DNA from: CAZLXG01 sp964563585
GTDB taxonomy: Bacteria; Bacteroidota; Bacteroidia; Flavobacteriales; Flavobacteriaceae
Reading direction: 5' to 3'
Assembly (NCBI GenBank): GCA_964563585.1
Contig: CAZLXG010000006.1
Span: 1-53,311 of the forward strand
Length of the DNA stretch: 53,311 nucleotides
The notes beneath the pieces are model-generated. The model was not told the DNA's origin and did no database searches. It worked only from the letters and a program-made list of their open reading frames with translations. A program made the position numbers and the translations under genes. The stretch's first letter is position 1. Each line of letters starts with the position of its first letter. Below are positions 43,450 through 51,994 of this stretch, in pieces.

Positions 43450-44541
43450 CTACACTTTTATAAATATTTTCTTTTTATAAAGAAAATACCCTAATCCTAT
43501 ATAAAAAACTACTACAGATAAAGCGTATAAAAGTGATGATAAATTGTCTGTTAAAAAGGAATGCTTAAAAACCGTATTGTAAAGCCATGAATGGATACTA
43601 CTTCCATTCCCTACTTTAGTTAGATAAAACACTTTTGAAATAAAACTAGAAAGAAAATAGATAGTAATGGCATTCATTCCTACACTTTTAAAAAGAAAAC
43701 CAAACTTTAAATTCAGAATATCAGTTAAAAAATAAATTATTACCAAAATTAAAGTCGCCCAACCACTAGTAACCAAAACAAAACTGCTACTCCAAATAGC
43801 TTTATTTATTGGAAACCAAATATTTAACACATATCCATGAATTAGCAATAAAGCTGCTATAACCAATAATGAGACAGACTTATTAAGCTTTGATTTTGCT
43901 AATACTTGTCCAACTAAAACTCCCGACAAACACGATACGATAGCAGGAAATGTGCTAAACAAACCTTCTGGATCATAATCTAGTTTCCACATATGTTTTC
44001 CTAAGGTTTGAAAATCTATATAATTGGCCCAATTATTAGGTGCTCTATCAAATGTCGGAGGCACTCCGTTTGGCAATGGCACAAAACCAAGAAATAACCA
44101 ATAACCAACTAAAATAAAGACACTTATACCTAAAAGCATTTGCCAATTACAGTTAAGGAATAGGATAGATGAAATTAAAAACACAACCCCAATACGTTGA
44201 AGAACTCCAGAGAATCTTATAATTTCGAAATCTTTAATAAAAGGAAAATATGGTAAAAACAAACTCAAAAACAATCCTAATCCAATTAATTTCAAACTCC
44301 TAATTATAATTTTTTTATATGTAGAATTTATATTAGGTTTATTTTGATATGCAAAAAAAATAGAAACCCCAACAATGAATAAAAAAAAAGGAAAAACTAA
44401 ATCTGTTGGTGTTAAACCATGCCATTCGGCATGAAGTAATGGCGCATACACAGAACTCCAAGAGCCTGGAGTATTAACAAGTATCATAGCCGCAATGGTA
44501 AATCCACGTAAAACATCAACAGCTTCTATCCTTTTACTCAT
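43450..44541 (-). CDS. nagX: NagX-like (DUF5009) membrane acyltransferase
   Basis: A 363-residue integral membrane protein with about ten hydrophobic segments, of the DUF5009/heparan-alpha-glucosaminide N-acetyltransferase-like group called NagX in bacterial GlcNAc loci. Conserved parts visible are KRIEAVDVLRGFTIAAMILV, HAEWHGLTPTDLVFPFFLFI (with the family His and the PTD motif), GVLQRIGVVFLISSIL, FDPEGLFST-like LDYDPEGLFSTFPAIVSC, and GMNAITIYFLSSFISKVFYL. Eukaryotic relatives acetylate terminal glucosamine of heparan sulfate in lysosomes. Here it lies 15 bases after the NagP-like transporter, so a role in handling GlcNAc or glucosamine at the inner membrane is likely. The exact reaction is unproven. 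Confidence 0.85.
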   Translation of the reverse strand: MSKRIEAVDVLRGFTIAAMILVNTPGSWSSVYAPLLHAEWHGLTPTDLVFPFFLFIVGVSIFFAYQNKPNINSTYKKIIIRSLKLIGLGLFLSLFLPYFPFIKDFEIIRFSGVLQRIGVVFLISSILFLNCNWQMLLGISVFILVGYWLFLGFVPLPNGVPPTFDRAPNNWANYIDFQTLGKHMWKLDYDPEGLFSTFPAIVSCLSGVLVGQVLAKSKLNKSVSLLVIAALLLIHGYVLNIWFPINKAIWSSSFVLVTSGWATLILVIIYFLTDILNLKFGFLFKSVGMNAITIYFLSSFISKVFYLTKVGNGSSIHSWLYNTVFKHSFLTDNLSSLLYALSVVVFYIGLGYFLYKKKIFIKV

Positions 44542-44556
44542 AATCCTATAAGAACT

Positions 44557-45888
44557 TTATTTATTCTTAAGTCCTACTTTATGACCCCAAAAAGCATAGT
44601 ATAAAATAATGATGTAACAAGGGAGTAAAATCCAATACCCGTATGCTGCTGCTTCTGCAGTTGCTGATATTTCATTAACACCACTAACAATTAAATATTC
44701 TTTTTCGCTATCTACTAATGCGCCATAAAGGGGAGGAATAATAGCACCTCCTGAAATCGCCATAATAAGTAACGCTGAAGCAGTTTTGGTAAATTTACCT
44801 AATCCTTTTAAAGTTAATGGCCATATTGCTGGCCAAACCAATGCATTTGCAATACCTAATGCAGCTACAAAAAGAACCGATGTAAATCCAGTTGAAAAAA
44901 CAATACAAAAAGATAATATAATACCTAAAACAGCACTGGATTTCAAGGCAAATGCTTGACTCATGTATTTTGGAATTAAAACTACACCTAAAGCATAAGT
45001 ACCTACCATAGCCAACAATGTAAATAAGGTAAAGAATTTAGCTTGACTAACTGGTAAATTTAACGAAATACCATATGAAATAATAGTATCACCCGCAATT
45101 ACTTCTACGCCTACATAAACAAACAATGCTAAAACACCCAACCACAAATGTGGGAATTGAAAAATACTTGTTTTAGCAGATTCACCAGTTTCAGATTCCT
45201 CCATAGGATCTGCTTCTACATGTGGTAGTGGTGCTTTTCTAATAAGTATTCCTAAAACAAATAAAACAATAGCCATTACTATATATGGTGTAACAACACT
45301 ATCTGCCATAGTATTTAATAATTCACCTTTTTCAGCAATAGAAACAGTAATTAGCTGCTCTTTAATTTCATCAATTCCAGACAATAATATAGCACCAAAA
45401 ATCAATGAGCCTAACGCCCCAGCAACTTTATTTGCAATTCCCATAATGGCAATACGTTTAGCAGCACTCTCGATTGGTCCCAAGATAGTTATATAAGGGT
45501 TTGATGCTGTCTGTAAAAGAGTCATTCCCATTCCTTGTATAAAAATCCCTGTTAAAAACATCCAATATGTTCTAGCTCCAGCGGCAGGAATAAAGACTAA
45601 AGCACCTAAACCCATAACCATTAAACCTAAAGACATTCCTTTTTTATAACCAATTTTGTTAATTATATATGATGCAGGTAATGCCATAACGACAAAAGAA
45701 ATATATGATGCAGAAGCTACTAAATAAGATTGGGTATCGGTTAATTCACTAATGGTTTTCATAAATGGAATTAAGGCTCCATTTATCCAAGTTACAAATC
45801 CGAAAATAAAAAACAATCCTGCAATAATTAATATTGGAATTAAAGTATTGTTCTTAGTTGAATGCGATGATTGGGTTGTGTTAGACAT
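44557..45888 (-). CDS. nagP: FucP-family MFS transporter, probable N-acetylglucosamine permease
   Basis: A 443-residue, 12-segment inner-membrane permease of the FucP family. Features are FFIFGFVTWINGALIPFMKT in segment 1, SYISFVVMALPASYIINKIG, GMGMTLLQTASNPYITILGP with Gln where FucP has Glu before TAxNPY, and AISGGAIIPPLYGALVDSEK. The WINGALIPF and QTASNPY motifs fit the glucose/galactose/GlcNAc (GluP/NagP) branch rather than the fucose branch. It is followed by nagX, and the GH20 and NagB-like genes nearby yield and use GlcNAc, so NagP is the best call. It follows the second LytTR gene by 35 bases and may share its transcript. Confidence 0.8.
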   Translation of the reverse strand: MSNTTQSSHSTKNNTLIPILIIAGLFFIFGFVTWINGALIPFMKTISELTDTQSYLVASASYISFVVMALPASYIINKIGYKKGMSLGLMVMGLGALVFIPAAGARTYWMFLTGIFIQGMGMTLLQTASNPYITILGPIESAAKRIAIMGIANKVAGALGSLIFGAILLSGIDEIKEQLITVSIAEKGELLNTMADSVVTPYIVMAIVLFVLGILIRKAPLPHVEADPMEESETGESAKTSIFQFPHLWLGVLALFVYVGVEVIAGDTIISYGISLNLPVSQAKFFTLFTLLAMVGTYALGVVLIPKYMSQAFALKSSAVLGIILSFCIVFSTGFTSVLFVAALGIANALVWPAIWPLTLKGLGKFTKTASALLIMAISGGAIIPPLYGALVDSEKEYLIVSGVNEISATAEAAAYGYWILLPCYIIILYYAFWGHKVGLKNK

Positions 45889-45923
45889 AATTATTTATTT
45901 GTTTTTACGTTTTACTGTTTATA

Positions 45924-46646
45924 TTAATTCTCTGAGTCTTCTTTAGTATTTAAAATACGTTCTTTTGATTGTTTTAAATAATTTCGGCCTATTGGAATTC
46001 GTCTGTTTACAATTTCAATCGTATTTCCTTCTAAAGCATTAATTTTATTAATAGAAATAGTGTAAGATCTATGAACTCTTAAAAAATTTGATTGTGGCAA
46101 TTCTTCAGTAATAGCTGTAAGTGATTTATGCACAACATAGTCACCAACTTTAGTCACTACTTTTATATAATCTTTAAGACTTTCAATAAAAAGAATATCG
46201 TTAAGGTTTATTTTTAACAACTTCTTGTTAACCTTTAAAAAAATATGAGGTTCTTGTTGTAAACTTTTATCTCCAATTGATGAACCAATATATACCTGTT
46301 GATATACCTTATTAATTGTTTTTAGAAACCTATTAAACGGAATTGGTTTAACTAGATAATCTAATACATTTAACTCAAAGCTTTTAACAGCATACTCTCT
46401 ATATGCAGTTGTAATTACTATTAAAGGCTTATGATTTAAATTTTCAATAAATGAGAAACCTGTCATTTGTGGCATATTAATATCAAGAAAAATAACATCC
46501 ACTTTTTCTTGCTCTAAAACATTATAACATTTTAGAGGGTTAATAAAGGTTCCTATCACTTCAATGTGATCAAAATTCTTTAAATGATTTTCAATTACAC
46601 TAATTGCCAATGGCTCGTCATCAATTATAATACACTTAATTTTCAT
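45924..46646 (-). CDS. LytTR response regulator 2
   Basis: A 240-residue receiver plus LytTR regulator. The receiver covers about residues 1-120 (DDEP at 9-12, phospho-acceptor Asp55 in IFLDINMPQMTGF) and LytTR about 130-232 (HIFLKVNKKLLKINLNDIL and LRVHRSYTISINKINALEG). It is clearly paralogous to the regulator at 42731-43441, sharing the order of motifs and near-identical stretches such as FIESLKDYIKV/IIESLKDYLKI. It starts 11 bases inside its kinase gene, and the NagP gene starts 35 bases after its stop, so kinase, regulator, NagP and NagX probably form one operon. It likely controls GlcNAc uptake. Confidence 0.92.
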   Translation of the reverse strand: MKIKCIIIDDEPLAISVIENHLKNFDHIEVIGTFINPLKCYNVLEQEKVDVIFLDINMPQMTGFSFIENLNHKPLIVITTAYREYAVKSFELNVLDYLVKPIPFNRFLKTINKVYQQVYIGSSIGDKSLQQEPHIFLKVNKKLLKINLNDILFIESLKDYIKVVTKVGDYVVHKSLTAITEELPQSNFLRVHRSYTISINKINALEGNTIEIVNRRIPIGRNYLKQSKERILNTKEDSEN

Positions 46647-47682
46647 TTATAGGCATCTTTAAAAATAAGTTATATGTACTTTCCTGCACTTTAGTTTCTA
46701 AAATAAAATCGTTAGCAAATAATATTTTCAATCTCCTTTTAGCATTTACGATGCCAATACCAGAAGCACTTTCATGATTTGCATTTGGGTTAAAATTATT
46801 CACCAATCTAAACTCTAAATATTTTTTTTTAACAACCTTAAAACTCATACTAATTTTTATTTTATCATTTTCCTTCAAGCCGTGTTTAAAGCAATTCTCT
46901 ATAAACGATAAAAACAATAATGGAGGCACTTCAACATCTTCAATATCTCCTATAATATCCATTTCGGATTCAATCCGATCTTTAAATCTTAAATGTTCAA
47001 TATCAATATAATTATTAATATGATTAATTTCTTGTAATAAATTTGTTCTAGAGCTATTAACTTCATACAAAACATATTGCATAATGTCAGATAACTTAAT
47101 GATTAACTGTGGAGCATCATCCGATTTTTTTAAAGCTAATGCATATAAATTGTTTAAAGTGTTAAAAAAAAAATGTGGCTGAATTTGAGTACGTAAAAAC
47201 TTCAATTCTGTACTTAATTGTAATTTTACCAAATCTTCATTTCGCTTTAATTCAATTGGCCAATCAATTAATAATTTTATCACAGTAACAAAGCATAAAA
47301 CATAAAGTTCCCCTAATACCACTGCAATAATATGATTGAGTTCTAGAAATTTACCTACCTCTTCTGCTTCTGGCCATATTTCTTTAGTTACCAAAAGGTA
47401 ATTTAATCCTGTACGTACTAAATATACTAAAATTAAAGCTAATACTATTGAACTTACATATGGTATATATTTTTTCTTTAATATAAATTTTGGTATTAAA
47501 TAATATACATTAATGTAAAAAACTATGATATGAATTGGAAATTCAATCATATTAGACTTTAACGAATACCAATAATCATCAAAGTAGCTTCCCCATCTAA
47601 TCACATTAAACGTAAAGTACATTATCCAAAATAAAATATGATACTTAAAAGGAATAGTATTTGAAGCTTTTTTGTTTATCAT
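46636..47682 (-). CDS. LytS/YehU-type sensor histidine kinase 2
   Basis: A 348-residue kinase paralogous to that at 41676-42734: same four-segment membrane domain with PIHIIVFYINVYYLIPKF versus PIHMTLCYLNIYLLMPKL, and a periplasmic loop WPEAEEVGKFLELNH in the place of WPEGPEAINHLTLNY. The phospho-acceptor is His170 in TQIQPHFFFNTLNNLYALAL; an N box (SFIENCFKHGL) and the glycine box GIGIVNAKRRLKIL follow. The start codon lies in one of two tandem copies of a 25-26-base unit, and the other copy carries a short upstream ORF ending in an ATGA overlap with this start. The sensor loops differ from kinase 1, so the two probably see different ligands. Confidence 0.9.
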   Translation of the reverse strand: MINKKASNTIPFKYHILFWIMYFTFNVIRWGSYFDDYWYSLKSNMIEFPIHIIVFYINVYYLIPKFILKKKYIPYVSSIVLALILVYLVRTGLNYLLVTKEIWPEAEEVGKFLELNHIIAVVLGELYVLCFVTVIKLLIDWPIELKRNEDLVKLQLSTELKFLRTQIQPHFFFNTLNNLYALALKKSDDAPQLIIKLSDIMQYVLYEVNSSRTNLLQEINHINNYIDIEHLRFKDRIESEMDIIGDIEDVEVPPLLFLSFIENCFKHGLKENDKIKISMSFKVVKKKYLEFRLVNNFNPNANHESASGIGIVNAKRRLKILFANDFILETKVQESTYNLFLKMPINEN

Positions 47683-47715
47683 TTAAATAAGCTTTTTTTG
47701 TTTATCATTTAAATA
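47665..47715 (-). repeat. Tandem duplication of the kinase 2 start region
   Basis: The unit AGCTTTTTTGTTTATC plus ATTTAAATA occurs at 47665-47689 (25 bases, six T) and again at 47690-47715 (26 bases, seven T), followed by AGCT of a would-be third copy. The gene-proximal copy holds the start codon at 47682. The distal copy has another ATG at 47708 that opens MINKKSLFK and stops at 47679-47681, overlapping the true start as ATGA. Confidence 0.85.
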
Positions 47716-47991
47716 AGCTATAAATTTGTAACAATTTTAATAATATAATAGCTAAATAACAATAAAATTAGTATTTGTTTATTTTAAAAAATCACTTATC
47801 GGCTCTTCGTTGTTGTCTATATGCAAAACAATGTTATTCATATATATTTTTTTATAACTTTTTTTCTAATCAATATATTTGAATAATTTGACTAAATGTA
47901 TGGTATTACATATATTCAATTTATATAAATACTCTGAGAATTTTTTTCTTATTTATTCTAAATTTTAACTTTATAAAAAGATTATTTTACA
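47716..47991. promoter_or_regulatory. Divergent intergenic region, kinase 2 and nagB
   Basis: 276 bases of A+T-rich DNA between the duplicated kinase start and the NagB start. An exact -7 match is seen in the nagB direction; no -7 match was found towards the kinase. No other structure was noticed. Confidence 0.45.
47874..47881 (+). promoter_or_regulatory. -7 promoter element of the nagB/GH20 unit
   Basis: TATATTTG matches TAnnTTTG exactly. It would give a leader of about 105 bases before the ATG at 47992. No good -33 element was found at the expected spacing. Confidence 0.4.
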
Positions 47992-49920
47992 ATGATATTA
48001 AGTGTTAAAAATCATAAAAGCATTTCTTACAAAAAACCCGGAAAATTTGAAGAGTCACGATTTGAAAAAATACACAATGTTATTTTTGAGTCCTCGAATA
48101 AAGCATCAATAATTGTTGCTGAAGAAATAGCTAATTTAATTAAAAGTAAAGAGGCGCAAAATAAACCATGTGTTTTAGGGTTAGCAACCGGCTCTTCTCC
48201 TATAAAAGTTTATGAAGAACTTGTACGACTACATAAAGAAGAAGGTCTAAGCTTCGCCAATGTTGTAACCTTTAATCTAGATGAATATTATCCTATGGAT
48301 AAAAGTAATATTCAAAGCTATTATTACTTTATGCACGAGCATCTATTTAATCATATTAATATACTACCAGAAAACATTAATATTCCTAACGGGAAAATAA
48401 GCACAGAAGATTTATATCAATATTGTATTGATTACGAAATAAAAATTAAAAACTTAGGCGGGCTAGATTTTCAACTTTTAGGTATTGGTAGAACAGGACA
48501 TGTCGGCTTTAACGAACCAGGATCTCATTTTAATTCAGGCACAAGAAGTATAACACTCGATTACGTTACTAGAATAGATGCTGCACCTGCATTTTTAGGT
48601 ATAGATAATGTTCCTAGAAAAGCAATAACTATGGGCATTGGCACTGTACTTAGCGCAAAAAGAATTGTATTACTTGCTTGGGGTATTAGCAAAGCAGGAA
48701 TATTAAAAAAAACAATTGAAGGTGATATAACATCGCAAGTCCCAGCTACTTATTTACAAGAACATAATAATACAACCTTTATTTTAGATGAAGGCGCATC
48801 AGAAAAATTAACAAAGTTAAAAACACCATGGCTAGTAACATCTTGTGTATGGACTGAAGTGCTTAAACTAAAAGCTGTCGTTTGGCTAAGCGAATTAACT
48901 AGTAAACCAATTCTTAAATTAACTGACAAAGATTATAATGATAATGGAATGTCTGGTTTATTAACAGAAGAAGATACCGCATACAACTTAAACATAAAAA
49001 TGTTTAATAAAATGCAACATACAATTACTGGTTGGCCAGGTGGAAAACCAAATGCTGATGACTCTAATCGTCCAGAACGTGCAACCCCAATACAAAAGCG
49101 TATTATAATTTTCAGTCCTCATCCAGATGATGATGTAATTTCTATGGGAGCTACTTTTGATCGTTTAGTAGAACAAGGACACGAAGTTCATGTTGCGTAT
49201 CAAACTTCTGGAAATATTGCCGTATCTGATGAAGAAGCTTTAAAATATGCAGAAATTTCCAACGCAATAACTCCAAATTCTGAAAAAGCAAATAATATTA
49301 TTGAATTTTTAAATAATAAAACAGATAACAATATTGACTCTAATGAAGTTAGAGAACTCAAAGGTCAAATAAGAAGAAGTGAATCTTTAGCAGCAACTAG
49401 ATATTTAGGATTAAATAATACGAATGTTCATTTTTTAGATCTTCCTTTTTACGAAACAGGAACTATTAAAAAAAATAATCTCTCAGAAGAAGATTTAAAT
49501 ATCATGATTGACTTAATAAAGCGTATTAAACCACATCAAATTTATGCTGCCGCAGATTTAGCAGATCCACATGGCACTCATAAAACATGTTTAGATGTTT
49601 TATTTAAATCTTTAAAAACATTAAAGAATGAAAGCTTTATGGATAATTGTTGGGCATGGCTATATCGTGGTGCATGGCATGAATGGGAAATACATCAAAT
49701 TGAGATGGCTGTACCTATGAGTCCAGACCAAGTACTTAAAAAAAGGCATGCTATATTTTATCATCAATCACAAAAAGATGGTGTCATGTTTCAAGGAGAT
49801 GACAATAGAGAGTTTTGGATTAGAGTAGAAGACCGAAATAGATTAACTGCAAAAAAATATAATGATTTGGGTTTAGCTGATTATGCCGCCATAGAGGCCT
49901 TTAAACGATATCATTTTTAG
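47992..49920 (+). CDS. nagB: Glucosamine-6-phosphate deaminase (NagB)-PIG-L/LmbE fusion
   Basis: A 642-residue cytoplasmic two-domain protein. Residues about 28-300 are NagB-like: VLGLATGSSPIKVYEEL (61-77), FNLDEYYPM with Asp97 (equivalent to E. coli Asp72), and GIGRTGHVGFNEPGS (164-178). In E. coli NagB the last motif reads GNDGHIAFNEP, whose Asp141, His143 and Glu148 act in catalysis; here Thr168 replaces Asp141, while His170 and Glu175 remain. Residues about 368-642 are a PIG-L/LmbE deacetylase domain with SPHPDDDV (375-382) and DPHGTHKTC (about 527), the zinc-binding set. This long form occurs in other Bacteroidota annotated as NagB. It would turn glucosamine 6-phosphate into fructose 6-phosphate; whether the second domain deacetylates a GlcNAc derivative is open. 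A GH20 gene follows after 8 bases. Confidence 0.87.
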   Translation: MILSVKNHKSISYKKPGKFEESRFEKIHNVIFESSNKASIIVAEEIANLIKSKEAQNKPCVLGLATGSSPIKVYEELVRLHKEEGLSFANVVTFNLDEYYPMDKSNIQSYYYFMHEHLFNHINILPENINIPNGKISTEDLYQYCIDYEIKIKNLGGLDFQLLGIGRTGHVGFNEPGSHFNSGTRSITLDYVTRIDAAPAFLGIDNVPRKAITMGIGTVLSAKRIVLLAWGISKAGILKKTIEGDITSQVPATYLQEHNNTTFILDEGASEKLTKLKTPWLVTSCVWTEVLKLKAVVWLSELTSKPILKLTDKDYNDNGMSGLLTEEDTAYNLNIKMFNKMQHTITGWPGGKPNADDSNRPERATPIQKRIIIFSPHPDDDVISMGATFDRLVEQGHEVHVAYQTSGNIAVSDEEALKYAEISNAITPNSEKANNIIEFLNNKTDNNIDSNEVRELKGQIRRSESLAATRYLGLNNTNVHFLDLPFYETGTIKKNNLSEEDLNIMIDLIKRIKPHQIYAAADLADPHGTHKTCLDVLFKSLKTLKNESFMDNCWAWLYRGAWHEWEIHQIEMAVPMSPDQVLKKRHAIFYHQSQKDGVMFQGDDNREFWIRVEDRNRLTAKKYNDLGLADYAAIEAFKRYHF

Positions 49921-49928
49921 ATTTAAAT

Positions 49929-51944
49929 ATGAAAAAATATACCACATACATTCTTTTCCTAATCACTATAAATAGTTTTTCTCAAACCGAGCTAATGCAT
50001 AAGTACGATTTAATGCCTTGGCCAAAAGAAATTACCGAGAATAACCAAAAATTTATTATTGATAGCACTTTTACAATAGCAGTTAACGACGTTAAAAATG
50101 TAAGGATATTTAACTCTACTACAAAATTTTTAAGGCGATTATCTGGAAGAACAGGAGTTTTTATTCAAGAAGGATTTGCAATGAATACTTCAGAAACAAA
50201 AAACCCTTCACTTTTAATAAACTTTAAAAGAACTGGAAAATTAGAAATTGATGAAAATGAATCTTATAAACTAAACATAACAGACAACCAAATCACCATA
50301 AATGCGATTACAGATATAGGTGTATTAAGAGCCTTAGAAACCCTATTACAGCTAAGTTCTAACACGGCGTTTGAATTCTTTTTTCATGGCGTAACCATAA
50401 ACGATACGCCACGATTTCCATGGAGAGGCTTAATGATAGATGTTGCTAGACATTATGAACCTTTAAGTGTATTAAAAAGAAATTTAGATGCTATGTCATC
50501 TGTAAAACTAAATGTTTTTCACTGGCATTTAACAGATGACCAAGGGTTTAGAGCAGAAATAAAATCATGGCCAAAACTTCATGAATTGGGGTCTGACAAC
50601 CAATACTATACGCATAATGAAATAAAAGAAGTTGTAGAATATGCGTCTAATTTGGGAATTCGAGTGGTTCCAGAGTTTGATATTCCAGGTCATGCAACAT
50701 CATGGTTAGCGGCATATCCAGAAATTGCGAGCAAGGATACAATATATAATATTGAACGTTACTCAGGTATATTCGACCCTACTTTAGACCCTACAAATGA
50801 AAAAACTTATGAAATTTTAAATGGTGTACTTTCTGAAATGTCTCAACTTTTTCCAGATAAATATTTTCATATTGGAGGTGACGAAAACGAAGGAAAACAC
50901 TGGGATGAGAATAAAAAAATACAAGATTTTAAAAAGATACACAAATTAAAAAATAACCACGAATTACAAAATTATTTTAATATAAAGGTTCAAGAAATCC
51001 TTAAAAAAAACAATAAAATAATGATGGGTTGGGACGAAATTTTTCAACCAGATTTACCTAAAGATATTGTTATACATTCATGGAGAGGAAAAGAAGCTAT
51101 GATAGAAGCTGCAAAACAAGGGTATAAAACAATACTTTCTAAAGGGTATTATATAGATTTATTAAAAACTATAACACATCACTATAGTAATGAGCCGATT
51201 ATAGACAATCATGGCTTAACAAATAATCAATTAAAAAACATCTTAGGAGGAGAAGCTACGATGTGGGGAGAATTAGTAACACCAGTAACAATAGATTCTA
51301 GAATTTGGCCTAGAACTGCCGCAATTGCAGAGCGTTTTTGGTCAGATAAAAGTGTTACAAATGTAGATAATATGTTCAAAAGATTACAAACCGTTAGCCA
51401 TAGATTAGAAGAATTAGGTATTACCCATAAAAGGAATAGAGATGTAATTTTAAGAAACATAAGTAACAATCAAAACATAGAGTCATTAATAAATCTTACA
51501 GAAATTTGTGAGCCTTTAAAAGCTTATCAAAGAAATAAAGGAGGAGTTGAATACAAATCGTACTCTCCATTCACTCAATTTGTTGATGCCTGTGGCACCG
51601 ATGCTTTTCATGCTATGCGCTTTAACAAAAACGTTGAATCATATTTAAAACATCCATCTGAAGAAACAAAAAATCAACTAATTAACTTGTTTAATAAATG
51701 GATCCAAAATAATATCGATTTTATAAAAATAAACAATAACCCTATGCTTAATGAGTTAGCTCCATTATCTCAAAATTTAGCTGATTTATCATTAATTTTA
51801 AAAGAACAATTAAAATCAAACAAACTTATTAAAACCAATAATATTAATATTCAAAAACTTATAAAAGCATTAAGTTCACCTATAGCAGATACAGAACTTG
51901 CTATAATACCTGGTTTAAAAAAATTAACCTCAATAAATGACTAA
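49929..51944 (+). CDS. GH20 beta-N-acetylhexosaminidase 2
   Basis: A 671-residue protein with a signal peptide (MKKYTTYILFLITINSFSQ), no lipobox, so probably periplasmic. The GH20b domain spans about 27-155; the barrel holds FPWRGLMIDVARHYEPLSV, FHWHLTDDQGFRAEIKSW, VVPEFDIPGHATSW and the catalytic pair Asp318-Glu319 in HIGGDENEGKHW. The C-terminal 170 residues are helical and lack the discoidin-like module of the GH20 at 28627-30957, so the two GH20 enzymes differ in location and perhaps substrate. It lies 8 bases after the NagB fusion, so GlcNAc release and catabolism are co-expressed. Substrate could be chitobiose or N-glycan antennae. Confidence 0.94.
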   Translation: MKKYTTYILFLITINSFSQTELMHKYDLMPWPKEITENNQKFIIDSTFTIAVNDVKNVRIFNSTTKFLRRLSGRTGVFIQEGFAMNTSETKNPSLLINFKRTGKLEIDENESYKLNITDNQITINAITDIGVLRALETLLQLSSNTAFEFFFHGVTINDTPRFPWRGLMIDVARHYEPLSVLKRNLDAMSSVKLNVFHWHLTDDQGFRAEIKSWPKLHELGSDNQYYTHNEIKEVVEYASNLGIRVVPEFDIPGHATSWLAAYPEIASKDTIYNIERYSGIFDPTLDPTNEKTYEILNGVLSEMSQLFPDKYFHIGGDENEGKHWDENKKIQDFKKIHKLKNNHELQNYFNIKVQEILKKNNKIMMGWDEIFQPDLPKDIVIHSWRGKEAMIEAAKQGYKTILSKGYYIDLLKTITHHYSNEPIIDNHGLTNNQLKNILGGEATMWGELVTPVTIDSRIWPRTAAIAERFWSDKSVTNVDNMFKRLQTVSHRLEELGITHKRNRDVILRNISNNQNIESLINLTEICEPLKAYQRNKGGVEYKSYSPFTQFVDACGTDAFHAMRFNKNVESYLKHPSEETKNQLINLFNKWIQNNIDFIKINNNPMLNELAPLSQNLADLSLILKEQLKSNKLIKTNNINIQKLIKALSSPIADTELAIIPGLKKLTSIND

Positions 51945-51950
51945 AACACA

Positions 51951-51970
51951 CTACTTATTTTATTTAGTAG
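51951..51970 (+). terminator. Weak hairpin after GH20 2
   Basis: CTACTTA and TTAGTAG can pair in 6 of 7 positions around a six-base loop, followed by a T-rich stretch after a few bases. It lies 7 bases beyond the GH20 stop and is the only candidate terminator there; it is weak. Confidence 0.35.
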
Positions 51971-51994
51971 CTATATTTTAAATCTAAAAATATA

